DNA of 22,142 nt from Trachelipus rathkii (GCA_015478945.1 JABUQX010088665.1:7501-29642), one strand, 5' to 3'. Shown: positions 10,001-21,186, counted from the first letter of the stretch. Program-made: numbers and translations. Notes: a model not told the origin generated them from the sequence alone.

Positions 10001-12254
10001 ATATACGGTGTGGTTACTTGTAAAGCTTTCCTTTTATGTTGTCTGCTGATGGGTAATCTGGAACACATATATCACCCTAACCGTACGAAGTCGTTTAGCT
10101 CTCATTCAGGGTATCTAATATTTCATATGATGAATATCACAAGGTTCTTAATAATTGCTCATTTTATGAAATTTAAGCACGCACAGAAATGTTGTGCGCT
10201 CTATATATATAAAATATCTGAGTGAGGTGTGTGTGAATGCTGTTGTACTCTTTAAAGAGAATGATTAATTATTGTGTTAAAGAATTATTTATTGTTTTAA
10301 GCAGTTCGTTATACGATTAAAAAACTATTTTCCAAAAAACTCTGATTCTTATTCTGTCCACATCATCTGGGGTATCTTTTACCCTCATTTATAATTGTAA
10401 AGTCATTTTTACAGGTTAATCGCACACACTGGAGCGTTGTGTGTGAGTGAGATTTATATATAATAATTATCATCATCTTTATATCGTATTCTCTCACGCT
10501 GAGAATAATATTCTTTTATGACAAACTCAAAGTATATATATACATAATCCCAATATCAATAAGGAAGTAGACTCACGTAGATGTATGAATAACTTTGACA
10601 ATCGTAAATGTTTACGTAAATTATTTAATATGTAAAATTTATAAAAAATATATCTATTATATATATAGTTAATTCATCGTATACTTGTCTACACGATACC
10701 GGCAAAATAGTAAAATATATATAAAATACATGATAAGCTCTACACAATCCATATTTACTATTTTTATTGTAACATATAAGTTTATTTACGACTGTATTTA
10801 TATTAAAAATATATAAATAATTATAAAATATAATTATATTATAAGTTATAAATTTTGCTTTGATAATTATCTTATATAAACATATAATATATATAACACA
10901 AAATAATTTAACTATATAAAAACTAATTAATTATAAATAAAAAAGAAATACAATAAAAACTTTTAACTATATTGTTTAATTATATTATTATATTATGAGA
11001 GAATTATATCTAATAAAACTTAAATTAATTACTTTATAGAACATATATAATAATTATTAATAATTAAATAATATATAATTATATAAAATAATAATTATAA
11101 TAATATATATTAATACTAATAATATCTAAATAATAATTTATAGAAACAAAAAATTTTGAAGGATTAGAGTGGCTAAAAAATAATTAAAAATTATCAATTA
11201 ATTATACTAACACATATAGGTAATATTAAAATGTTAGTAAATATAATTTTCATAATCCTAGTAAATTATGAATTGTCACGAACACAAGAAATAATAAATA
11301 ATAACAATATAATATTAATAATTAAAATAATAAATTATATTATGACATATTCACTCAATCAGATCCAATGATTGAAAGAGCGCTTTATTTAATAGCAATG
11401 AAATATAAATATTCATTAAATTTTATATTAATTATATTCCTGAGAGTGTTTTCATTTCAGTCAGAGTATATTCTAACTGAGTTTAGAGAGAAGAATATAG
11501 TTAATTACATATAATTTAATAATAATAATAATACAGTTGTAATAGCGCACCCTGCAATCTCATTGGTTACTACTTGATCGTAGAATTGTATATTTATATA
11601 GCTATCCCATAGCTCATTTTGGCCATATATAATTAAAATTATTATTGTTACAGAAGTTATAATTGAATATATAAAGATATATGTGAGAGTTGAAGTTTAT
11701 ATAGATCTTTACTTTATACACCATTTGCAGATAAGAGATTTAATACAAAATTTGTTCAATATGAATTTATAATCTGAGTGCTAATCAAATAAATTACATA
11801 GAGGAGATGAAAAAGGGAGGGGATGTGGCGTGTGGTTGATTAGAGCAGCACAGTTTTATTGATATAATTGATTTTATATATTTAAATAATAATAGGTTAA
11901 AAATAGTAATATATAAAATAATAGCATTTGTTTATATTTATAAAATCCCTTCACGCAAAAAAAAATGTTTGTTTAGGTTCTTGCAATAATAAAGTTTAAA
12001 TACCGTAACTTTGGCAGTTATAATTCTTAATCACGGACTTACTATATACAGCGAGTGAGAGGCTTGGGGTATATATATTGATTAGAGTTTTGTATATACT
12101 TGATTTATTGATTTATGTATAATTTTATATATATAAATAAAGAATAAATTATTAGTAAAACAAAACAATCGTTCTAATTATTTTAGCATATATATTGTTA
12201 GAGGACATTTTAAAATAATTATTAAAAACTTTATAACATGTTAATATAAATTAT
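10001..12254. other. Anonymous AT-rich sequence, no gene seen
   Basis: More than 2 kb of AT-rich, stop-dense DNA. It was checked by eye for mitochondrial-like genes, tRNA heads and RT motifs; none was seen. Short TAA/AAT runs occur near 11075 and 11520. Confidence 0.5.
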
Positions 12255-12680
12255 TATATATTATAATAGTTATATAATATTAAATTTATATATACTATAT
12301 AATATACTAATATAAGTAATATATATATATATATAGTATATTATATAATACTTATATTATATTATATTATATATATATATATACTATATATATATATGAT
12401 ATTATACAGGGCTCAATAGATGGCGGTAACCAAACTCCGACGTGGGAAAGATGCTTCTGGGGGATGGGGGGGGAAGGTTTTAAACAAGGCTTGGGGTAAA
12501 TGACTTTTTCTTGCAAATATTCTACTGAGCATATAGTTTGCAACCATTAACAAATATATATATATATTATAATAATATATATATACTAGGTATATATAAG
12601 TTATATATATAGATTAGCTATATATATATATATTAATATATATATATTATATATTACTCTACTTACTATATATTATTTAG
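12255..12680. repeat. AT microsatellite pair around a 130-bp unique island
   Basis: Two TA-rich tracts (12255-12412 and 12555-12680) flank a higher-GC piece at 12413-12545 containing a G run (GGGGGATGGGGGGGG). The island was not identified. The right tract marks the truncation of the adjacent gypsy element. Confidence 0.7.
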
Positions 12681-14560
12681 GCGGAGTTGGTGTGCCATGA
12701 GTCCTGTGGGTGGAAAACTAAAGGGAAGAAGTGGCGTCCGTGAGTGCAATCCTTTGCGAAGTGAAAGCAAATGGCGACCCCTCTTCAAGAGGATCCACTC
12801 TTCTAAGCCTTGGACCGAAGACACCACTCTTTTCCCTCTTCTGACTGGAAGGACAGCGTTTGTGAGAGGACAGGGACAACGAGCGAGCTTGCTGCAGGTG
12901 GGAAGAGTGATAAAGGCGATGGTAGTTAGTTCAGCATACCAGAGAAACTGCTTTCAGTTGGTTCTGGCGTCTCGGTACAAGGAAAAGGTACAACGAATGG
13001 CGGCAACACAACAGCTCCTGAAGGGGGCCGACACAGAGAGACCTTCGAAGAGACTGTGTGGCCAAGAAAACGTAAAGAAGAAATGCCAAATATGCACGCA
13101 TTTCTCCGGACTGAGGCGGATACCGTATTCGTTTAGTATGGAGAAGACAGCAAAAAGGTGCTCCTTGTGTTCATCTTCAGAGTTGGCAGCTATAAGCAGG
13201 TCGTCGATGTATGCCCAACAAAAGGGTAGCCCTCGCAAGACATTGTCGATGAACCGCTGGAAAGTTTGAGAAGCTTTCCGTTAACCGAAGGGGGTTCTCA
13301 ATAATTCAAGAAGTCCGAAAGGTGTAATTTTGGCAGTCTTGTGAACATCCTCGGGTGCTACAGGGATCTAGTGATAGGCGCGGACCAGATCGATTTTAGA
13401 AAATATTGTAGCACCACTGAGGTTGGAAGTGAGAGACTGGATGTGAGGGACGGGATAGCGATCTGGAACAGTAATCGCGTTGAGAGGCCTAAAATCTCTT
13501 CAGGGGCGCCAGTCCCCAGGAGTGAATTTAGAGACTAAGTGTAGGGGCTCAGCCCAACTGCTCTTGGAAGGTCTAACGAGTCCCAACCCAAGCATGTGAT
13601 CAAACTCAGCACGAGCGATCTTCAGCTTCTCCGGGGCGAGGTGGCGAGCCCGCGATCTTCAGCTTCTCCGGAGTGAGGCGGCGAGCACGTGCAAAGGTCG
13701 GAGGACCTGTGGTCTCTATGTGGTGGAGGACTGAATGCTTAACTGGGGCAACTGAGCAGTGGTGCAGAGGAGACGGAAAATCATTCTGCAGGAGAGAGAG
13801 AAGTGGGATGTATCCTCCGGAACAGAACAGCGGAAATGCTCCCTACTGCAGAAGGAGAGATGTTGCCCTTGGAGAAAAGGGTGGTGTTATCTATTCAAGT
13901 ACCGGTTTTTCCGAAGATTCACCAGCAGTTAAAAATGGTCTAAAAAATCTGCGCCGATAATAACCAGTTGATTGACTGCAGCAACTGTAAAACCCCATCG
14001 GAAACCCTCCTGAGAGAGGTTGAGGGTGCATAAACGTTCACGGCACCAATGAAAGTACTGTTCGCAGCGCACAAGAAACCAGACCATTTCAAGGCGACAA
14101 GCAAATCTCAGCTCCTTGTATCTATAAGGTAGTGGGCGCTTTGTTGAAGGATCGAAAACACTCAGAAGGCAGCGTCAGCAGGATGCCAGTGTCCTGTACC
14201 GCCCCTAAGAATTGGCTGCAGAGTTTCCCGAGAATGTGCACACCTGAACACACTTCCGTGCATGTTCCTGGAAGGTGCGGTGATAGTAACACTCCCCAGC
14301 GTCCTCCTGGCGGAGGGTGACCTTACACGGGGGGTGTTAGTGCGATGCGGGGTGGGGGGAGCTGATTGCAGAGGGTGATGAGGCGCAATCCTCCCCTGAT
14401 AGCCTTCTAGATTTTCTCTCCAGGCGGACAGCCTGTCCTCCAGAGCGGGAGGAAACTGAGAAGAAGCTCCTGAAGGAGGAGGAAAGATATTCTGAGTATG
14501 AGCCATAGGAGGAGTGTAAGTGGAGACTGAATCGGTAGAGGTAACAATGAGGAGGGACAA
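12681..14560 (-). mobile_element. Ty3/gypsy LTR retrotransposon, gag-pol remnant
   Basis: Read on the minus strand, domains appear in normal order. Gag 3' end: a Cys-containing tail with ARKCVQVCTFSGN (about 14270-14230). Protease: QDTGILLTLPS with the catalytic DTG at 14193-14185, and C-terminal IIGADFLDHF ending near 13933. RT: TPGDWRP (about 13525), the first catalytic aspartate block KIDLVRAYH (13397-13371), TPFG (near 13320), YIDD (13211-13200) and LSPEKCV just after. RNase H start: ALTDATSS near 12740. The longest open stretch (13238-12954, 94 residues) covers the YIDD region. Stops, frameshifts and a 37-bp duplication make it nonfunctional; most of gag, the rest of RNase H, integrase and the 3' LTR are absent. 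Such elements copy through RNA and integrate as double-stranded DNA. Class assignment is secure; the exact lineage is not. Confidence 0.88.
13615..13686 (-). repeat. 37-bp tandem duplication inside gypsy pol
   Basis: GCGATCTTCAGCTTCTCCGG begins at 13615 and again at 13652; the copies continue with GCGAGGTGGCGAGC versus GTGAGGCGGCGAGC. A 37-bp period is not a multiple of three, so the duplication shifts the frame just before the RT core. Differences between the copies show it is not a very recent event. Confidence 0.85.
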
Positions 14561-14778
14561 AAAGAAAAAAAAGAGAAATCGAGTATGAATAAAGGAAGAT
14601 TCCTAAATAATACTAGTAAGAAGTGACTGAACTATTTGTGTGTGCGTATAGACTAAACGTAGGTATGTGTGTCTATGTGAGTGGCTGATAAACACGGCTA
14701 TACCCTTATAAGGCCAGTGTTGGCGAATGCATAAACACAAAGAGCATGCACTTTGATATATATAATAAAATTACGGAA

Positions 14779-14785
14779 ATAATAA

Positions 14786-14866
<81 letters not shown>

Positions 14867-14873
14867 TAATAAT
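14779..14873. repeat. (AAT)n microsatellite
   Basis: About 30 AAT units with a few single-base changes, lying where the 5' leader or start of gag of the minus-strand gypsy element would be expected. The minus-strand open frame across it is an Ile homopolymer artefact. Confidence 0.95.
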
Positions 14874-15054
14874 GTTTAAAGAAATATTATACATATAAAA
14901 AAATGCATATGTAATAAAAAAATGATAAAAAAAATTTTAAATGCTTGCTTGTGGCTGGGGTCTGTTGTTTGGAGTATGGACTAATGTTGCACAAAAAATG
15001 TCCGTTGATGGTAGTTGTTGCTTGTAACTACCGCGGCAGGTGCGAAGAAGTGTG

Positions 15055-15209
15055 TAACTGAGCAACCGAAGAGGTCTCCACATCTACGGGAGACTGAAGA
15101 GCTAGGGTCACCACTGTAGACTTCTAAGATGTAAGTATACTATATGCTTCGGAATGTTGAAGGAAAGTTCCAATGACAAATATCAACATTTATTTAGGTT
15201 GCTCAGTTA
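15055..15209. repeat. 13-bp perfect inverted repeat
   Basis: TAACTGAGCAACC (15055-15067) and its exact reverse complement GGTTGCTCAGTTA (15197-15209) bracket the putative LTR/leader junction of the gypsy element. They could form a stem in the element RNA or be coincidental. Confidence 0.5.
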
Positions 15210-15240
15210 TGGTTAAGTACACACCTTTCAAGATAGGATC
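15095..15240 (-). other. Probable 5' LTR end and primer-binding edge of the gypsy element
   Basis: On the minus strand, AATAAA (about 15194-15189) is followed by about 70 bp and then TCTACAGTGGTGACCC (15120-15105). Many gypsy-type elements have an LTR ending in CA followed by TGGTGACCC-like primer-binding sequence, so the LTR edge may lie at 15115. Orientation and position agree with the gag-pol remnant downstream on the same strand. The upstream limit of the LTR is not determined and no second LTR is available to confirm it. Confidence 0.45.
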
Positions 15241-15270
15241 CTTGTCATAGCCGGATCCAATCTGGAGTAA

Positions 15271-15329
15271 AACTCGAATCCCAGGCTTTGTAATTTGTAG
15301 TTGTAAAGCTGGATGCTTAGCACCATGCG
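15271..15329 (-). other. Possible tRNA-like (SINE head) remnant
   Basis: On the minus strand TGGTGCTAAGCATCCAG (about 15324-15308) is a loose A-box match and GGGATTCGAGTT (15282-15271) a good B-box match at tRNA-like spacing. Cloverleaf pairing is not convincing and no A tail was located. It may be a degraded SINE or chance. Confidence 0.28.
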
Positions 15330-15439
15330 CTGTATGTTGTTTAGAAGAAAAATGAATGCACCTGGAAACACTACGCTATAGCTCACGGCAATGAAAGTGA
15401 GTGACCAGGACAAAGAAATGCGTAGACCCGTAGAGTCTG

Positions 15440-16115
<676 letters not shown>

Positions 16116-16258
16116 GTGATTTATGATAGTGTTGCTTCACACCGAAGCTATAGTTAATAAGTCATGTAAATATGTATTTGTTTTTAAATAAGACTTCATA
16201 GAAGGAGGTTGTTTCACTTCGAACTACAAGCTAGCCGGGCAAGAGTCCTTAAGGAAGG

Positions 16259-17720
16259 ATGAATACGAATAGTATCAAGTTTGGCCACATAGTAAAAACC
16301 TTTAGCGGTGACGAGGATGTTGAGGAATGGATTACAAAATTTGAACTAGTTTGCAGCATTAACAAAGTCAAGGACGAAGAACGAATTATTCCTCTGTTTT
16401 TGGAGAAAGAAGCTCTTTACCGTTTATCAACAATTAAATACTGAATCATAGAAGAATGTTATGGTAATCAAACAGAGATTACGAGAAGCATTTGGAGAGG
16501 ATTCGAATATGTCGTATGAGAAATTAATCACGAAGAAATGGAGAGGAGAACAAATGGATTTATATTTGACAGAGATCAAAAAATTGGCTACAGCAGCTGA
16601 TATAAATGACGACAATTTGATAAAAAGAGCTTTTATAGTAGGTCTTCCGGCAACAATTAGCAAAGATCTACGAACGATAAGAAATATAAAAGAGGTGTCT
16701 ATGGAGGAATTGGTTGCAAAGGGAAGATCATTAGCTTCAATGGAAAGAAGTAAATGTACCGTAATAAGCGACGTCGAATTAAAACACACTAATAGAGATG
16801 TGAATAAAGAAAGAGAAACAAATTTTTTTGAAAAAAATTGATTGAAAGACCGTGTGAGTAAAATAAGATGCTTTATCTGCCAAAAGGAGGGACACATTGC
16901 GAGATAGTGTGATCGAAGAAATAACTACAATTTCGGAAGATATCAGAATACGGGAATTAATTGTTGGAGGTGTAACAAAAGAGGACATAAAGCGTTTGAA
17001 TGTGGTCTGACGGCGGGCAACGAGGAGGATGGAACTGTTGGACAGCTGGAGGTGGTTTCATCGAAAAATTGAATCCAGCGATTGAAAATTTGGCAATGTT
17101 AAGGGTTGAAGTTAACGGAAAAAATTTTGTTCTCCGTTGATCGATTCTGGATGTTATAAATCGATGGTAAGTGAAAAGATATGTAAATGAAATAACGGGT
17201 ATAGCATAGTGAAGACGTTTAATGGAGACACGGTAAGATGTCGGGGAAAAGACATTGTGAATTTAATGATCGAGGGTAAAAATGTTCAAACTGAAATGAT
17301 AATTGTTGAAAAATTGTTAGATGGTGTTGATGCAATCATAGGATTGGACATTATATTCGGACTTGGGGTGCTAGTTTGTCAAGAGGGAAGTTGTTATTTG
17401 GAGTAGAGAAAGGATGGGAACGAACGGTAAATGTTGCAAGGAATGTTGAAAAAATTTAAGTATTGAAGATAAGGATTTTTGTGGTAGATTCGATGGGGAG
17501 AAATGGACGATACGTTGGAAATGGAAAGGGAGTGTTCCGAAATTGGAAAATAAAATAAGATTATACAACAGAATGTGGTTAAATAAAAAAGAAGTTTGAG
17601 GAAGAAGTGAACGGATGGATAAGGGATGGCATTCTAGTTTCTGTGCCTGATGAAGAAAAAATAGATGGAGTAATTCCATTGATGGCGGTGGTTCAGGAAA
17701 CGAAAAATTTGTTTTTTATC
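16259..17720 (+). mobile_element. Gypsy-type LTR retrotransposon fragment: gag, protease, RT start
   Basis: The gag begins at ATG 16259 (61 residues open, ending WITKFELVCSIN... and beyond). It shifts frame near 16421 and continues in the frame used at 16461-16841 through the conserved KWRGEQMDLYL region. After a stop at 16839 the same frame encodes two CCHC zinc knuckles of exact C-X2-C-X4-H-X4-C spacing: 16869-16910, with a stop inside, and 16962-17003. In another frame the protease follows: LIDSGCYKSMV with the catalytic DSG at 17143-17151, then an open stretch 17209-17406 containing IIGLDIIFGLG. RT N-terminal sequence EEVNGWIRDGILVSV and IPLMAVVQETKN lies at about 17600-17710, after which homology fades. 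LTRs were not found. Gag binds RNA, the protease processes the polyprotein and RT copies the RNA. At least three frame changes and several stops make it dead. It differs from the minus-strand gypsy copy (DSG rather than DTG protease, zinc knuckles present), so it is a separate lineage. Confidence 0.82.
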
Positions 17721-18115
<395 letters not shown>

Positions 18116-18244
18116 TTGTTATTTTTATTATCCATTATTATTTATTTATATCTTTTTTATAGGTTTTTTCTGTTTTGTTTAAATTCTGCCTTCTGATTGT
18201 AATGAAGAGATCATAGTTTGAGTTTTTTTGCAGTCCCAATTTAC

Positions 18245-18246
18245 AA

Positions 18247-18288
<42 letters not shown>

Positions 18289-18306
18289 ATATATATTATA
18301 TATATT

Positions 18307-18374
<68 letters not shown>
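18245..18374. repeat. (TA)n microsatellite
   Basis: Nearly pure TA with a few ATTATA phase changes; followed directly by a GC-rich transposon end. Confidence 0.93.
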
Positions 18375-18377
<3 letters not shown>

Positions 18378-18428
18378 TTAGAGAGAGACGAAAGGTCTAC
18401 CATTTTGTCTGCATACGAGTCCCCACTG

Positions 18429-18556
18429 CAGTGGCGGCCCCAAGGTAGGCGACCTGGGCAATCGCCCCTGGGCCCCGCGCCTTTTAATGGCCTCTGGCGC
18501 GCATATGCAGAGGCTAACAGAGTTTTAAAACGCCCCATATCGCATGAGCTGCAAAA
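18429..18556 (+). mobile_element. hAT-like DNA transposon terminus
   Basis: CAGTGGCGGCCCCAAGG starts at 18429 and runs into GC-rich sequence with GGGCCCCGCGCC near 18471. CAGTGGCGG-type ends with GC-rich subterminal sequence are typical of hAT superfamily transposons, often short non-autonomous copies. The bases just before it (CCACTG) are the inverse of the end itself, giving the perfect palindrome CCACTGCAGTGG at 18423-18434. No transposase coding was found. The far end is lost in the following TA tract. Confidence 0.55.
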
Positions 18557-18742
18557 TATTATATATAGTATATATATTATATATATATTCTATATTATAT
18601 ATATATTATATATATCTATAATTATAATTTATAATATGATATATTATATATATATCATATAATATATATATATCAATATACCATATATACTATTATATAT
18701 ATATATATATTATAATATATATATATATATATATGAATAATA

Positions 18743-18786
<44 letters not shown>

Positions 18787-18852
18787 ATAATATATATATA
18801 TAATAATAATATATAATATATTATATAATTATATATATATATATATATATAT
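18557..18852. repeat. Complex AT microsatellite
   Basis: TA runs with AAT interruptions, abutting the end of the Penelope-like piece that follows. Confidence 0.93.
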
Positions 18853-19300
18853 ATGAGGATAAAAGGCAGCACCAGGGCCTTCGACATGGAGAAACCTTTA
18901 TTAAATAACGACGTTTCGGAAAAACAGTGTCCATCATCAGGATAGAAATATATATATAGAACAATAATAATGACAAATTACAACCAAAAAAAATGTGTAA
19001 AACAAATATAGTCAATACATAATTCTACATATTATACATAAATATTCAACCATGATGATATAAGATTTATAAATGAAACAAACGTGAACTAAAGAGACAA
19101 TAAGGCACATGTTTAGCCTAAACTTTTAGTTATATACATATACCAATAAAATATTTCATGAAACACAAACAGGGATAACTTCAATAAACCAAACATCAAT
19201 AATTATTTATTAAAGGGCCAAAGACAATACTTACTATTTAACACATTGTAAGATGGCAAAGGGCAATCTATTATGAAGACAACTCTTGGATGGTCAAAGG
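18853..19300 (-). mobile_element. Penelope-like element (PLE), 3' part, copy A
   Basis: On the minus strand this is the downstream non-coding part of a PLE. Its upstream 120 bp (19300-19174) are nearly identical to the sequence immediately following the endonuclease stop of copy B (21784-21667), which fixes identity and orientation. It then runs through AT-rich sequence to a stem-loop block with CCTGATGATGG and GAAACGTC and an AATAAA signal at about 18900. It ends at a TA tract. No coding sequence remains. The upstream edge stops exactly where a hAT-like end begins at 19301. Confidence 0.65.
18910..18942 (-). ncRNA. Hammerhead-ribozyme-like core in PLE 3' region
   Basis: On the minus strand CTGATGA is followed by a weak GGA/TCC stem and then GAAACGTC. 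CUGAUGA plus GAAA are the two conserved hammerhead boxes, and PLE terminal repeats are known to carry hammerhead ribozymes. Here stem II is only about 3 bp and a proper stem III/cleavage arrangement cannot be shown, so activity is doubtful. Confidence 0.35.
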
Positions 19301-19420
19301 CAGTGGCGGCTCGTCCATAGGCACTGCGGAACTGCAGCCCCCCCCAAAAAAATTTCAGAAATAAGCCACAACTACTAAACAGGAATTGTATATTCCTTGT
19401 ACTCTTCTCTCTCCTCTCTT
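19301..19420 (+). mobile_element. Second hAT-like DNA transposon terminus
   Basis: CAGTGGCGGCTCGTCC at 19301 sits at an abrupt junction with PLE sequence and is followed by ACTGCAGCCCCCCCC and an A-rich stretch. The first nine bases equal those at 18429 but the rest differs, so it is a different family with the same terminus. A similar CAGCCCCCC block recurs at 19640. No matching CCGCCACTG end was found downstream, so the element is incomplete or rearranged. Confidence 0.5.
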
Positions 19421-19625
19421 ATATATTAATATATATATATATATATATATAATATTTATATATAATATAATATATATATATATATTATATATATTATATA
19501 CTATAATTATATATTCATATAATTATATAGTATAATATATATATAATAATCATATATATACTATATATATATATAGTATATATAATATAGTATAATATAT
19601 ATTATATATATATATATATATTAAA
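19421..19625. repeat. AT microsatellite
   Basis: TA-rich tract within the putative hAT-like insertion. Confidence 0.9.
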
Positions 19626-19950
19626 ATTTTTTTTCGCCCCACAGCCCCCCATAACATTTTCTGTCGAACAATTTATTCCATAGAAAATACAGTAATGGGA
19701 ACTTCAAAAATTCTTTGTTCCCAAATAGCTCTATACCCGTATATTTTTACATATCTAATCCGACAGCGAGATTGTCCACCGGATCTGTAGCTTATAAAAA
19801 GGAATGCTGGAAACTAAAAAGTGAATTTGTTCTGCTGAAATATTTTTTGTCTTTTGAACTTGCACATTTATCCTCTTTTAAGTTTCTGAGTCATTTTTGT
19901 CCAATTTTACTGATAGTTTTTCAAAAGCATTCATATCCGAATCATCGTAA
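19626..19950. other. Unique sequence, probably internal transposon DNA
   Basis: It begins with CGCCCCACAGCCCCCC and contains an 87-codon plus-strand open frame (19715-19978) with hydrophobic Phe/Leu-rich C-terminal half, running into the next TA tract. I recognise no domain in it. It is likely interior sequence of the element that starts at 19301. Confidence 0.4.
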
Positions 19951-20141
19951 AATATATATATATATATATAATATATAATATATATAAATATATATATATA
20001 TAGTATTAATAATATATATATATGATGAATATATATTATATAGTATGATATATAGTAATACTATGATATATATATAATATGATATAATATAATATATATA
20101 TATATAATATATCATATACTATATATATATATATATATATA
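19951..20141. repeat. AT microsatellite
   Basis: TA-rich tract ending at the left edge of the inverted-repeat element. Confidence 0.9.
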
Positions 20142-20529
20142 TGGTCAGCCTCTAGAAGAGCCACAATCCATATCTCCAAAACTACAATAGCTAAACCGAG
20201 AAAAAGGAATTGACATTGCTGGAATGCTGGTCTAATTTAGTGCGGAAAATGTAAAAAAAAAAAATAAATAAAAAAATAAAAAAAAAAAAATAAAAAAAAT
20301 AAAGAAAAATCATATTCAAAAAATACAACTAGCTATCAGGAAAGGGGAATAATTTTGGAATCCTGATAAATTTTAGTGGGGCAAAATGTAAAAAAAAAAA
20401 AAAATAAAAAAAAATAATTGTAACTAATTAATTGAGTGTAATATGAGTATAAAGCCTATTTAGAGACCTTGTATTAGTTACTCGTTAAAATAAATAGCCT
20501 TTCTATTAAATTTTGTTTTTGTTTTTAAC

Positions 20530-20775
20530 TAAAGACTATATCCCCAAAGGTATATATCACCGCACCGTGCAAGGAGTCGGGGTCCCTCTCGGCTTCCGGG
20601 GAACTACGGGGTAGGACTAATTCCCTCCCCCCCGGGAGGCTGGTCTCGCGGAACCGCCCGCTCTTTGGTATTTGGGTGTCGCGGGGTTCCTCCCGCCCCG
20701 CCCCTACGGGGTAATGGAACAAACCGTCCCCACTGTGTTCCCGCCGTCGGCTCGGAGCGCCCTTAACATTCCGTG
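20530..20775. other. GC-rich core between the inverted arms
   Basis: A sharp GC-rich block with C/G runs (CCCCCCCGGGAGG, CGCCCCGCCCC) and a direct repeat CTACGGGGTA at 20604 and 20704. A 65-codon minus-strand open frame (20525-20722) shows no family resemblance. Just upstream, 20430-20515 holds TATAAAG and AATAAA signals of LTR-like spacing. It may be an unrelated insertion in the element or a fragment of an LTR. Confidence 0.4.
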
Positions 20776-20787
20776 TATAACTTTACA

Positions 20788-20880
20788 AATAATATATAAA
20801 TAATATAATATATATAATATTATATATATAATATATATATATATATATACTATATATATATATATATATATATATAATAC
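20788..20880. repeat. AT microsatellite
   Basis: TA-rich tract between the GC-rich core and the right arm. The adjacent CCGGCTCGAGCTTCCCCCCA (from 20894) faintly resembles the CGGCTCG...CCCCCC block at 19307. Confidence 0.88.
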
Positions 20881-21051
20881 TGATGTCCCCCCGCCGGCTC
20901 GAGCTTCCCCCCAAAAAAAATAGCCAATTTTTTTGGTTATATTTTTTTTTTTTTAACATGTCTTTCGCCTTCACTGAAAGAATTTTAACAAGAGGAATTG
21001 GCAAACAATGTATTGCATTTTCCCTGTATCTATTGTAGTTTTTGAGATACT

Positions 21052-21052
<1 letters not shown>

Positions 21053-21083
<31 letters not shown>
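21053..21083. repeat. 31-base T run
   Basis: Uninterrupted T, equivalent to the poly(A) ending of a repeat unit on the minus strand. Confidence 0.95.
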
Positions 21084-21084
<1 letters not shown>

Positions 21085-21186
21085 ATACATTTCTCCGCAC
21101 TAAAATTTTAACCAAGGATTTTCCCGGTATAGCTATTGGTAGGTTTTTGAGATATGGGATGGTGCTCTTTTCCTAGAGGTTGGACT

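Larger units (their letters stand above)
20142..21184. mobile_element. Foldback/MITE-like element with long diverged inverted arms
   Basis: The left arm begins GGTCAGCCTCTAGAAGAG and the right arm, reverse-complemented, begins GTCCAACCTCTAGGAAAAGAG; homology continues through ATCCATATCTC, CAATAGCTA and TTTAGTGCGG to an A run. Each arm holds two related units of about 100-130 bp ending with an AATGTA-like motif and poly(A): left at 20142-20305 and 20306-20415, right (inverted) at 21184-21053 and 21052-20940. The element is bordered on both sides by TA tracts, so any TA target duplication would be masked. No transposase is present. The inverted arms support a non-autonomous DNA transposon; the paired A-tailed units could also reflect two retroposed copies landing head to head. 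Confidence 0.6.

Noticed and set aside
10001..12250. Possible nuclear mitochondrial insertion because of extreme AT content
   Set aside because: No mitochondrial protein, rRNA or tRNA pattern could be read; composition alone is not evidence.
12697..13269. 190-codon plus-strand open frame, the longest in the window
   Set aside because: It is antisense to the gypsy RT, where YIDD and TPFG motifs occur in proper order on the minus strand. No independent domain is visible in it.
16427..16897. 156-codon minus-strand open frame
   Set aside because: Antisense shadow of the plus-strand gag and zinc-knuckle region.
18228..18887. Several open frames of Tyr-Ile repeats on both strands
   Set aside because: They are products of TA repeats, which lack stops in some phases. 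The non-repeat part is a transposon end.
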